DNA of 64,000 nt from Hominifimenecus microfluidus. Its GTDB lineage: Bacteria > Bacillota > Clostridia > Lachnospirales > Lachnospiraceae. This document shows, piece after piece, positions 7,831 through 15,396 of the stretch; the first letter of the stretch is position 1, and each line of letters opens with the position of its first letter. The stretch covers positions 1 through 64,000 of the forward strand of contig JAJEQR010000011.1 in NCBI GenBank assembly GCA_020687485.1, written 5' to 3'. Below the pieces are notes generated by a model. The model saw only the letters and a program-made list of their open reading frames with translations, did not search any database and had not been told where the DNA came from. Both the position numbers and the translations under genes were made by a program.

Positions 7831-9063
7831 TTATTGTGCCGCTTCGTATTCACCGCCATCCCATTCTGCAAAGGCTCCGCTTAAAACTCCTGCCAGTTGC
7901 TCCGGCTTGTTGTACTTTACCTTCGCATAAATGTCCATCGTGATCTTACTGCTCTCATGGCCAGCCAAGTATTGAACTGTTTTCGGGTCTACCGAAGCAT
8001 GAATCAAATTTGTGATGTAGGTATGACGAAGCATGTGTGGCGTAACCTCAAAATCCAAGCTATATACCACATGACCATTGTTCCGTGCTTTTTCACCCAG
8101 CTTCGGGTAAAGCATATACTTCACATATTTCCCGTCCACAAGTTTGCGAGCTATCCTCGGTTTTGCTGTCCGTGTCACGATATACTGCCAAAGCCGCTTA
8201 AACTGCGTATAAGACAACGGCTCTCCATCCTGGTTGGCAATTACATAGTCTGATGTCGATTTTTTCTTTGCCGCTTTCAAGCACTCTGCCAAACGATCCG
8301 GGAGAGGGATATTCCGCTCCGCAGCCTTCGTTTTTAACTCTGTGAGAATGACCGGCCTATTATGTTCCGTGTGCCACGCCCGCCGGACCGTCAAATACGG
8401 CGCATCTGTATCCAGATATACCGAATCCCATTGCAGTGCAAGGATTTCTTCCCGCCGCAGCCCGGCATACAGGCCAATCATCACAAATACATAGGGCGGC
8501 AACCCACGAATGGCGTCCAAAAGCCGTTCTACCTGTTCATCCGTCAAAGCCTGCCGCTCCTCCTGCGGAACGCCTCCGCCTTTTGCCTCAAGGTATATCG
8601 TCGGGTTTGTATCAATCACATGGCTCTCCTTGGCCGCCCGGAAAATAGACTTGTAGAGGATTACCACGGACTTATATACTGAAGCCGACTTTTTAGAGAC
8701 TGGCACAAGGGCAACCTGGATGTCATCCAGGGTTACATCGGCCATTCGTTTCTCACCCAGCTCCTTGATAATATGCCGCCGCACCTTGGATGTATAATCA
8801 ATCAATGTGGTGGCACGGATATGGACGGACTGCATCAGAAGCCACTTTTCACAATACTCGGCGACCGTGGGGGATTTACGCCGGAATGTGGCGTTGTCGA
8901 TTTGCTCAAGAGCCGCCATTTCCTTGTCGTAAACTTCCTCGCGGGTTTTTCCGTAAAGAATCACCCGTTTGCCATCTGCGTCCTCAATATCTGTTTTGTA
9001 ATACTCATGCCCATTTATCTGGACTTTGCTGTACCTGGGAATTCGTTTTCTTTTTGCTGCCAT
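7831..9063 (-). CDS. Tyrosine recombinase/integrase 2
   Basis: A 410-residue integrase clearly paralogous to integrase 1: the same domain order, with SPTVAEYCEKWLLMQS in the core-binding domain, Arg in YAGLRREEIL, HMLRHTY, GHESS and the nucleophile in MDIYAKV. All catalytic residues are present, so it looks active. The N-terminal PRYSKVQINGHEYYKT resembles the three-stranded arm-binding domain. It lies directly downstream of the excisionase-like gene. Two intact integrases in one element suggest either a division of labour (integration or excision, or a second target) or remnants of two elements that fused. Confidence 0.9.
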   Translation of the reverse strand: MAAKRKRIPRYSKVQINGHEYYKTDIEDADGKRVILYGKTREEVYDKEMAALEQIDNATFRRKSPTVAEYCEKWLLMQSVHIRATTLIDYTSKVRRHIIKELGEKRMADVTLDDIQVALVPVSKKSASVYKSVVILYKSIFRAAKESHVIDTNPTIYLEAKGGGVPQEERQALTDEQVERLLDAIRGLPPYVFVMIGLYAGLRREEILALQWDSVYLDTDAPYLTVRRAWHTEHNRPVILTELKTKAAERNIPLPDRLAECLKAAKKKSTSDYVIANQDGEPLSYTQFKRLWQYIVTRTAKPRIARKLVDGKYVKYMLYPKLGEKARNNGHVVYSLDFEVTPHMLRHTYITNLIHASVDPKTVQYLAGHESSKITMDIYAKVKYNKPEQLAGVLSGAFAEWDGGEYEAAQ

Positions 9064-9099
9064 TTTTCTACCTCCAAATGCAATCGGTGTTGTATCTTT

Positions 9100-9137
9100 G
9101 TTTTACCAAAACCGCACGATTTGCTCAAAGGTGCGAT
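9100..9137 (-). promoter_or_regulatory. TCGCAC-box promoter of integrase 2
   Basis: ATCGCACCTTTG leads into -35 TTGAGC, a 17-bp spacer and -10 TAAAAC preceded by TGG (extended -10 style). The box overlaps the stop codon of the excisionase-like gene. The start codon is about 35 bases downstream of the -10. Confidence 0.55.
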
Positions 9138-9367
9138 TTGTTTCCTCGCACATTTCGGTAGGTTGCTTTCTTTTCCACAGGTTTTGCCCGATAGGTGCAT
9201 TTAGCAACATATTCCTGAAGGTAGGCAGAAGTGAAATATACGCACCCATTCGGTACATATTGAATATAGGAAATCAAACCGCTGTTTCTGGCTTCATCCA
9301 AGGTGGCAAGGCTGATTCCCAACAGTTTTGCCGCCTCCTTACGAGTAATCAGCTTTTCCATATCCAA
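9125..9367 (-). CDS. xis: Excisionase-family small DNA-binding protein
   Basis: An 80-residue protein with an N-terminal MerR/excisionase-type helix-turn-helix: MEKLITRKEAAKLLGIS, then a wing with a conserved glycine and YFTSAYLQEYV. A basic tail follows. Proteins of this kind bend att DNA and direct the recombinase to excision. Its place immediately upstream of integrase 2 and 3 bp after mazF supports that role. The gene symbol is by function; it is not proven to be the excisionase of this element. Confidence 0.75.
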   Translation of the reverse strand: MDMEKLITRKEAAKLLGISLATLDEARNSGLISYIQYVPNGCVYFTSAYLQEYVAKCTYRAKPVEKKATYRNVRGNKSHL

Positions 9368-9370
9368 TCT

Positions 9371-9901
9371 TCACTTCCTTTCCTTCTTTTTTACTACTTC
9401 ATAATCAAAACCGGGCCGCTGGCCGCAGTAGGTGCAGATGTCCTTTTCCACCCGGCCAGGGTGGACCCGGCGCAAATAATAAGAGCCTGTGCCGTAGAAG
9501 TTATTGGCACAGGCCGGACAAAGGCACATGATTAAATTTTTCGACGTTTCTTCAATCAATCCCACGCTGACTGCCAGAGCGCGGTTGAGCCGGCGGATAT
9601 GCTGTTCCTCCAGATGTCCGATGTACGTTTCCAGCCGTCTTTTATCAATGGTGCGGAGCTGCTCCATCAGCACCAGAGAAGGCAGCTCCAGGCCGTTCTC
9701 TGCTTTGAGAAGGTAATGAGTGGGCAGCTTGGCCTTGGCGTCCACTTTGCTGGATATGGCTGCCACAATGACCGTGGGGCTGTGCTTGTTTCCAGTATCG
9801 TTCTGAATAATAAGGACAGGGCGATACCCTTCCTGTTCGGAGCCGATTCCCCGGCCCAGATCGGCATAGTACATATCGCCGCGCAGATATGTCTTATTCA
9901 T
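9371..9901 (-). CDS. MazF/PemK-type endoribonuclease with C-terminal cysteine-rich extension
   Basis: About 176 residues from the ATG at 9,901, which has a good GGGAGG site; the open frame extends further upstream but without a better start. Residues 1-115 are a MazF/PemK domain: RGDMYYADLG, GSEQEGYRPVLIIQND, PTVIVAAIS and LMEQLRTIDKRRL. Family members cut mRNA and are normally paired with an antitoxin. Here no antitoxin gene is adjacent. The C-terminal 55 residues carry CLCPAC and CTYC, likely a zinc ribbon that ordinary MazF lacks. It may be an orphan toxin or a domesticated regulator. Confidence 0.8.
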   Translation of the reverse strand: MNKTYLRGDMYYADLGRGIGSEQEGYRPVLIIQNDTGNKHSPTVIVAAISSKVDAKAKLPTHYLLKAENGLELPSLVLMEQLRTIDKRRLETYIGHLEEQHIRRLNRALAVSVGLIEETSKNLIMCLCPACANNFYGTGSYYLRRVHPGRVEKDICTYCGQRPGFDYEVVKKKERK

Positions 9902-10009
9902 GTCTATGACCTCCCTTTGAAATGCAGGCGGCAGGTGCCGCCTATGTAGAGCCGGACAGCAGAACAGAATGAAGGCCAGGGAGAGATAAAACAATCCTCC
10001 TGTTTTCAT

Positions 10010-10468
10010 TGGCCCGTCCTGCTGTACGGCCCGTATTTCAAAGTGTTCCTATTTGTCCTCGACACCCCGGAACACTGCGGGAAGTCATCAAACGGCTGGC
10101 GGCTCACCAGCTCCACGGGGAATCTCACCCCTCGCGTGGTTCTCACGCAACCGCCCCCATTGCCTGCGACGGATCACGGCGGCAAACCGCTTCAACGCTC
10201 GGACGTTAGGCTGGACGGGAGTATCATTGTCCCCGCTGCTGGTTATGGCCGTACCGGGAGCCGCCCGGTACTGGCAGCCTGCTGTTTCTCGCTCCTTGCC
10301 TGGAAGAACAAACCAAAGACCTACAATCTCTTTTTTCGGTGGTGTCTCGTTGTTTTCTCCCGGCAGATCACTGCGCAGCCGCTACCTGGGCTTTGGCTTT
10401 CGCCAAAGCAGCGGGAATGTGCCTGATGAATGGGTATGCAGTTTTCAAGGTGCCATGAGGCCATAAAA
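10010..10468. other. 459-bp stretch without a confident gene
   Basis: GC-rich sequence between mazF and the sigma-like gene. On the minus strand one frame is open for about 95 codons (stop at 10,088-10,090), entering from a stop at about 10,390 with no ATG or GTG start. Several short inverted repeats are visible (for example TACCGGGAGCCGCCCGGTA). It may hold an untranslated leader or a decayed gene. I see no tRNA or known riboswitch. Confidence 0.4.
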
Positions 10469-10507
10469 AGAACCTCTCACCCTATTTGCCGTTGGGTGAG
10501 AGGTTCT
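10469..10507 (-). terminator. Intrinsic terminator of the sigma-like gene
   Basis: Perfect 14-bp arms AGAACCTCTCACCC and GGGTGAGAGGTTCT, then TTTTTATGG on the minus strand, 15 bp after the stop of the sigma-like gene. Confidence 0.85.
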
Positions 10508-10521
10508 ATAACCGCTAAAAC

Positions 10522-10974
10522 TTATTTTTCCAGAAAAATTTTTAGCTTTTTGAGGATTTTCATTTTCCTCTTATAAACGGCGGGCTGAGAAATGCCGAGT
10601 TCCACCGCCAGCTCGCTCTCCTTGCGCTCATCAAAGAATAATGCCTGGATCAGCGCACGTTCTTCTGGGGTAAGCAGGGAAAGCGCGGTATGTAGCCTGT
10701 CCACTTCCAGCTTGAGGAGCACCACGCTCTCCACGCTTTCCTGCTCATCGGAGAATTGCCGGGCATTTTCATCCACCAGCCGGTCCAAAGAATCTTCGCG
10801 GCTGGGGATGATCTGCACCACTTGGCCCTCCTTTCCGAGAACGAACCGCTCGGTTTTCAAATCGTTCTCAAAATAGCGCATTTTCCGGTCGCCCTGCATA
10901 TAGGCCCGGTACACTTCATCCGTGACCTCGACAAATTGGCCGCGAATCCATATTCTTTTTTTATCAGCGTCCAC
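10522..10974 (-). CDS. Sigma-70-like (ECF-type) factor of the element
   Basis: A 150-residue protein. The N-terminal half is acidic and unlike classic sigma region 2, although DEVYRAYMQGDRKMRY resembles the start of Tn916-family sigma-like ORFs. The C-terminal 60 residues are a clear sigma region 4: LLTPEERALIQALFFDE and SELAVELGISQPAVYKRKMKILKKL, a helix-turn-helix that would contact a -35 element. It probably regulates element genes. It is a reasonable candidate for reading the shared TCGCAC-box promoters, whose -35 lies inside the conserved box, but this is inference. Confidence 0.75.
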   Translation of the reverse strand: MDADKKRIWIRGQFVEVTDEVYRAYMQGDRKMRYFENDLKTERFVLGKEGQVVQIIPSREDSLDRLVDENARQFSDEQESVESVVLLKLEVDRLHTALSLLTPEERALIQALFFDERKESELAVELGISQPAVYKRKMKILKKLKIFLEK

Positions 10975-11488
10975 GCTGTTTTCCCTCCGATCAGTCTGAA
11001 TTGCGAGAAATTCAGACTGGCCGGCGGTCCCCTACAACGTGAAAATGGGGTTTCTCTATATTGAAAAACGCACCTGCAGAATGGGGTATTCCCCCAAACA
11101 GCAAGTGCGTTTCTTTTTAGTTCGTATAAATCATGGCATGATGGTTCAGTGCGAAGGGCATAGTATCCCGCTGAAAAACGGGAAGTTTTTTTGACCGTAC
11201 ACCGTCAAGCAGGCGGCCTACGACATAGAATCATACTCGCTGCTTCTAATAAGCAGCGGTGCGAAGGATGACCAACGCATGAAATATCCCTCCAGGCCAA
11301 AACGTGGTCTGGAGGGATGGGCATGACAAACCAACCTGCCAAAACCTCGTTTTTTTTATTGACAGGGCCAGTTATACGATCCTGGTCAGTTCACTTTTAT
11401 CCGCACTATCAGTTCTCTAAAATTTGAACTGCTATGCCATTATAAATCTGGCATAAATCCGTAAAATAGAAGGAGAGGTGAACTGAAA
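10975..11488. other. Divergent regulatory region between sigma-like and XRE genes
   Basis: 514 bp without a gene. It contains a hairpin with AAACGCAC..GTGCGTTT arms (about 11,066-11,115), a short GC stem followed by seven Ts reading rightward (about 11,169-11,192), a hairpin ATCCCTCCAG / CTGGAGGGAT (11,286-11,318) and a palindrome CAGTTC / GAACTG (11,410-11,431) just ahead of the XRE gene. The array of stems looks like a structured, possibly attenuated, leader for the rightward transcript. The palindrome could be the XRE operator. Confidence 0.45.
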
Positions 11489-11821
11489 GTGCAGAATGAA
11501 CATGAAATGCTTGGCGAGATCATCAAGAATGCCCGCATGAAAGCAGATATTACGGTCGAAGATCTGGCAGCCAAGGTCGGAGTAGGCGAGAGATTTATAT
11601 ATCGTATCGAGAACGAAGGCAAAAAGCCCAGCTACGACATCCTGTACAAGCTGATTCGGGAGCTGTCCATTTTACCCGATCAGATTTTCTTCCCGGAAAA
11701 GAAGATTGAGGATTCTGAAATGGAAAGCCTTGTCCGTATGCTGTATAACTGCGATGAGCGTTCTATGCAGATCATCAAGGCGACAGTTAGAGCGGCCTTG
11801 GATAGCCAGCCCAAAGAGTGA
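11489..11821 (+). CDS. XRE-family transcriptional regulator
   Basis: A 110-residue protein with an N-terminal Cro/C1-type helix-turn-helix (about 7-62: GEIIKNARMKADITVEDLAAKVG, then FIYRIENEGKKPS in two steps). The C-terminal half is a helical tail ending MQIIKATVRAALDSQ. The annotated start is GTG at 11,489 with AAGGAGAGG upstream; an ATG seven codons in is possible. It is the only rightward gene of the recombination/regulation module and sits opposite the sigma-like gene, like the repressor of a lysogeny-type switch. Confidence 0.85.
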   Translation: MQNEHEMLGEIIKNARMKADITVEDLAAKVGVGERFIYRIENEGKKPSYDILYKLIRELSILPDQIFFPEKKIEDSEMESLVRMLYNCDERSMQIIKATVRAALDSQPKE

Positions 11822-11825
11822 AAAA

Positions 11826-11866
11826 GAGCCGATGTCCGTGGGAAATTCTCACGGGTTCATCGGCTC
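11826..11866 (-). terminator. Terminator between XRE and KTR genes
   Basis: GAGCCGATG (11,826-11,834) pairs with CATCGGCTC (11,858-11,866), with further internal pairing. TTTTT follows on the minus strand, so it ends the KTR transcript; the stem can also serve the rightward XRE transcript. Confidence 0.75.
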
Positions 11867-11871
11867 TGCGT

Positions 11872-12045
11872 CTATGCGTCTGGCTCTTTGATGACAACGA
11901 TGTGTAGCTGTTTCGCCTGAATCAAGCTCTTTCGTTTGCACTTCGGGCAGTAGAGAGGATAATTGATTAAAACCGTATCCTCCCTGATTCGATCACGGGT
12001 TTTATTCCCGCAGACGGGACAATAAACCCATTCTGTTTGCTGCAT
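11872..12045 (-). CDS. Cysteine-rich KTR-domain protein
   Basis: A 57-residue zinc-ribbon protein, common in Tn916/Tn1549-type elements: YCPVCGNKTR (the KTR motif), then YCPKCKRKS, giving two CxxC pairs for one zinc. Function unknown, probably nucleic-acid or protein binding. The start MQQTEW at 12,045 is chosen because GGAGGT lies eight bases upstream; a longer frame adds five residues. Confidence 0.85.
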   Translation of the reverse strand: MQQTEWVYCPVCGNKTRDRIREDTVLINYPLYCPKCKRKSLIQAKQLHIVVIKEPDA

Positions 12046-12176
12046 GGGAACCACCTCCATTCTCTTGTTTCCAAGACATGGCTGAGGACTTGCTACTCTG
12101 CAAGCCCGTCGGCGTGTCTTTTCTATTTAATCTTCATTTTTCCTCCCATAAGTTAGCCATTAAAAATTTATCCAGG

Positions 12177-12548
12177 TTAATCTTGTTTCTGTGTTGCTGT
12201 CTCTTTCAGCCGTGAGAAACTTTCGTCGCTGATGTTGTGTTCAATCCGGCAGGCGTCGGCCTCCGCAGTCTTGGGGTCAATACCTGCGGCGATAAGCTGT
12301 TCAGTAAAAAAACAGTGACGCTCATAGATTTTCTTGGCTGTTTCTTGTCCTAAATCTGTGAGTAAAAGAAAACTGTGATCATCCATTGTAAGGAAACCAC
12401 CATCTTTTAGGACAGTCATTGCCCGCCAGACGCTTGGTTTGCTAACATTTAATTGTCGAGCTATATCAACAGAGCGCACCTCAATTTGTTTTTTAGCTAC
12501 TATTAAAACTGCCTCTAAATAGTCCTCCATAGATGATGTTAAGGGCAT
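12177..12548 (-). CDS. DtxR-family iron-dependent repressor
   Basis: A 123-residue DtxR/MntR-type regulator. The winged helix is at 1-65 (SMEDYLEAVL, VSKPSVWRAMTVLKDGGFL). Dimerisation and metal-binding residues are seen: Met7, His78, Glu82/Thr81 region, and the triad Cys100, Glu103, His104 in ACRIEH, matching DtxR Cys102/Glu105/His106. A cysteine there is typical of iron sensors rather than MntR. There is no SH3-like third domain. It is the last gene of the transporter cargo and probably represses it under metal sufficiency. Confidence 0.85.
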   Translation of the reverse strand: MPLTSSMEDYLEAVLIVAKKQIEVRSVDIARQLNVSKPSVWRAMTVLKDGGFLTMDDHSFLLLTDLGQETAKKIYERHCFFTEQLIAAGIDPKTAEADACRIEHNISDESFSRLKETATQKQD

Positions 12549-12586
12549 AATGGTACACCTCCTTCTGACACATATAATTACTTCAT

Positions 12587-13174
12587 TTACACCATACCTG
12601 CTTTTTTGAAATGCTTCTTGAGCAGTTTCTTAGCGATGAGCGCGCCAACAAAGGCGCAAATTGCAACAACGACAAGCATTATGATAGCTGTTACAGGTGA
12701 TACTAACGTTTGCAAAATTCCCAAATAACTTTCGCCAAACATTCCCGCATACTGCTCAAGTGTTTGATTTGAGAAAAACAAGAAGGGAATATATGTACCA
12801 CTGAATGCTGCTAAAACCATATAAATGATATAACTGAACGTAAGTGTTTTTCCATTAGTGCAACCTGTTTTCCACGCGATCAACGCAGAAATAATGCCAG
12901 CAATAATGCAGCAAATTATCATGGGCGGATAAAATCCATAAATGCCTGTTACCGCACAAAAAATGAACAGTGCCCACGGTTTCTTAGTCTTAGCTGCTAC
13001 AAGGAAATATGTAATAGCTGCCAATAATGACCACAATGGACTTACCACTAACATCGTGTAGGGAGAAAAAGATAGGAACGCACAAATGATATAGATAACA
13101 AGTGCGCACAAAGATAAAAGAGCTGTGACGATCAAATCCTTTACTTGAAATCCTTTTTTGTTTTCGGTTTGCAT
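12587..13174 (-). CDS. ECF transporter substrate-binding S component, MptD family
   Basis: About 195 residues with five to six hydrophobic helices and a basic C-terminus (KKLLKKHFKKAG). It belongs to the MptD family of putative ECF S components, whose streptococcal member SiaF is associated with heme uptake. The start at 13,174 (MQTENKKGF) has AAGGAGG eight bases upstream; the longer frame has no such site. It would capture the substrate in the membrane and work with the T and A components encoded upstream. Confidence 0.8.
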   Translation of the reverse strand: MQTENKKGFQVKDLIVTALLSLCALVIYIICAFLSFSPYTMLVVSPLWSLLAAITYFLVAAKTKKPWALFIFCAVTGIYGFYPPMIICCIIAGIISALIAWKTGCTNGKTLTFSYIIYMVLAAFSGTYIPFLFFSNQTLEQYAGMFGESYLGILQTLVSPVTAIIMLVVVAICAFVGALIAKKLLKKHFKKAGMV

Positions 13175-13188
13175 GAAATAAATCCTCC

Positions 13189-13896
13189 TTAAAATGATAT
13201 TGGTTGGAACGATGTCCATATGATAACCGCAAAAAGAGCAAGCATACCTATCAACAAAATACTATCTCTTAAGCGGAAATCAACTAATATATAGTGAGTT
13301 TTTTCACAAGGATAGCTGATGCCTCGCGTTTCCGCTGATGCGGATAATTCTGTCGCCGTCATCAGAAGGCGCATAAGTATAGGGACTAAAAAGCCTTCGT
13401 ATGTCTGCGCCGGATGACTTACTATTCTCCAAAAAGACAATCCCACGCCCCTCGTTTTCATCCCTTGTTTTATATAAAGCACATCTTGTTTCAAAGATGG
13501 AAGAAATCTCAATATGATAGCCACTGGTATCACAATTGCTTGAGGGATATGACTTGCCTGAAGCGCTGCTATCAATTCCGATATTTCCGTAGTCTGAAAT
13601 AGAATATTCAAAGCAAATGCAATAGTCAAAATTCTTAGTAAAAAGAATGTTATCACGGAAGATAAATGAATTGGAAGGACTTGCGCCAACATAAGCAGAA
13701 CTATATAAACTATTGCAACTTTGATACTTGTTTTCCAAAGTCCACTTAGCAAAGCAAACAGGCAAACGACGCCAAAGAGTAACAAGCCTGTTAAGCCTCC
13801 ACCCAAAGCAAACGCCAAAGCTGATGTCAATAGAATCAACAGAAGTTTTATGCGAGAATCGTAATATACTCCATGCTTTCTCAATTTATTCACCAC
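13189..13896 (-). CDS. ECF transporter transmembrane T component
   Basis: A 235-residue CbiQ/EcfT-type protein with several membrane helices in the first 120 residues and the coupling motif region ALQASHIPQAIVIPVAI then RLLMTATELSASAETRG, the Ala-Arg-Gly type helix that docks on the ATPases. Its start overlaps the end of the ATPase gene by 11 bp. The AT-rich codon use contrasts with the conjugation genes around it. Confidence 0.85.
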   Translation of the reverse strand: MVNKLRKHGVYYDSRIKLLLILLTSALAFALGGGLTGLLLFGVVCLFALLSGLWKTSIKVAIVYIVLLMLAQVLPIHLSSVITFFLLRILTIAFALNILFQTTEISELIAALQASHIPQAIVIPVAIILRFLPSLKQDVLYIKQGMKTRGVGLSFWRIVSHPAQTYEGFLVPILMRLLMTATELSASAETRGISYPCEKTHYILVDFRLRDSILLIGMLALFAVIIWTSFQPISF

Positions 13897-15385
13897 CTTC
13901 CTCCACCATAAAATTCTTTACGATTTTGAAATTGTTTTGTTCCGTCATTTGTAAATCATCTTTAATAATCCCTTCCTTCAAAAGCAAAGCGCGCGAGGCG
14001 GTCAGGCTGATAAACTCCAGATCATGCGTAATAATAAAGACCAGCTTTCCAGCCTCACGCATATAATTAACAGCATTGGCAACAGCGCACATATTATCCC
14101 AGTCTAACCCGCTTGTTGGTTCATCCAAAACGATGATTGGTTTTTCCGAAAGCATTGCCGCTCCTATTGTCAGTCTCTGTTTTTGACCGCCTGATAAAGC
14201 ATACGGATGGCAGTCTTTGAAGTTTTCCAGATGGAGCATTTTCAAAATTTGAGACACTTTTTCATCTATGCTTGGAATCCTTTTGTTTCCTAACCTCAAT
14301 TCCTCCGTCACACTGTCTGTATAAAGCTGGTGATCTGCCTCCTGCATAACAAAGTACACATAGTCGGATAATTTTTGTTGCTTCACATTCTTTCCATCAA
14401 TGTAAAACGCACCTTGGCGGCAGCGAATCAAGCCAGACAAGATTTTCCCCAATGTTGTTTTCCCGCAACCATTTTCTCCAATCAAGGCAATCGTTTCGCC
14501 TTTGTAGGCTTCTAATGAAATGTTGTGAAGAAGTTCCGGCATGGCTTTATGCGAAAAGCTCAAATTTCTAATTTGGAGAAATACTTCCGAGCGGCAAATA
14601 GATTCTTTCCTTTCTATTTGTATTAAATCCAAATTTAACGGGCGAAGCCTTCTGTTGTGCATTTGGACAGCAGATAATTCTGCCATTTCCTCACCTGTTA
14701 ATTCTTCGCAGATTTGACCATCCTCCATAATTAAAAAGCGATCTGCGAGTCCGTATAAGTAAAACAATCTGTGTTCTGAAACAATAATCGTGTGTCCAGC
14801 GGCTTTCAAAGCAGAAAGAATCTCTCTTACCTGTAAGATTGTATGAATGTCTAAATTAGCCGAAGGCTCATCCAGAACATAAATTTGTGGATTAAGAGTA
14901 GTCGCTGCGAGAAAAGCAACTTTTTGCCTTTCTCCACTGGACAGGGCAAAAATATCTCTGTCTTTTAGGTTCTCCATATTCAGTGACTGAAAGGCGCTGT
15001 TAACACGTTTAACGATTTCTTTATGTGGAATTCCATAGTTTTCGCAGGCAAATGCAACTTCGCTGGAACTGTTTGTAGTAAAAAATTGACTGCGGGGATC
15101 TTGAAAAATTGAAGCAATCTCTTTGCCAGCCTCACCGGCGTCCGATTCTTTTATGGAACGTCCCAATACAATGACTTCGCCGGATAATCTGCCTTCAAAA
15201 AAGCGGGGAATCAAATTATTGATACACCTGGTTAATGTGGTCTTTCCACATCCGCTCTGCCCAGTAATAACAAGAAATTCTCCCGATTTTATGATAAGCT
15301 TTACATCCTTTAGACTTTCCTGAGACTGTCCTTCATACTGAAAAGAGGCATGTTCAAAAGATATAATTGGAAATTGTTTTTTCAT
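13886..15385 (-). CDS. ECF transporter ATPase, two fused ATP-binding domains
   Basis: About 499 residues with two ABC domains in tandem. The first has Walker A GQSGCGKTT, signature LSSGERQKVAF and Walker B IYVLDEPSANLD. The second has GENGCGKTT, LSGGQKQRLT and IVLDEPTSGLDWD. It corresponds to fused EcfA1/A2 and powers the S/T components. The start at 15,385 (MKKQFPII) has GAGGTG upstream and avoids the overlap that the longer frame would have with the preceding ABC gene. Confidence 0.85.
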   Translation of the reverse strand: MKKQFPIISFEHASFQYEGQSQESLKDVKLIIKSGEFLVITGQSGCGKTTLTRCINNLIPRFFEGRLSGEVIVLGRSIKESDAGEAGKEIASIFQDPRSQFFTTNSSSEVAFACENYGIPHKEIVKRVNSAFQSLNMENLKDRDIFALSSGERQKVAFLAATTLNPQIYVLDEPSANLDIHTILQVREILSALKAAGHTIIVSEHRLFYLYGLADRFLIMEDGQICEELTGEEMAELSAVQMHNRRLRPLNLDLIQIERKESICRSEVFLQIRNLSFSHKAMPELLHNISLEAYKGETIALIGENGCGKTTLGKILSGLIRCRQGAFYIDGKNVKQQKLSDYVYFVMQEADHQLYTDSVTEELRLGNKRIPSIDEKVSQILKMLHLENFKDCHPYALSGGQKQRLTIGAAMLSEKPIIVLDEPTSGLDWDNMCAVANAVNYMREAGKLVFIITHDLEFISLTASRALLLKEGIIKDDLQMTEQNNFKIVKNFMVEEGGE

Positions 15386-15396
15386 GGCAACACACC

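Noticed and set aside
9143..9158. A plus-strand TCGCACATTTC sequence resembling the promoter box
   Set aside because: It ends TTTC rather than TTTG, has no -10 at 17-18 bp, and lies inside the excisionase-like gene.
10088..10390. About 95-codon open frame on the minus strand between mazF and the sigma-like gene
   Set aside because: No ATG, GTG or TTG start with a ribosome-binding site and no recognisable protein; kept only as a note in the non-coding region.
11130..11160. A possible sixth promoter box (TTCGCACTGAAC) upstream of the sigma-like gene
   Set aside because: It lacks the TTTG end and a convincing -10, and is far (over 150 bp) from the sigma-like start.
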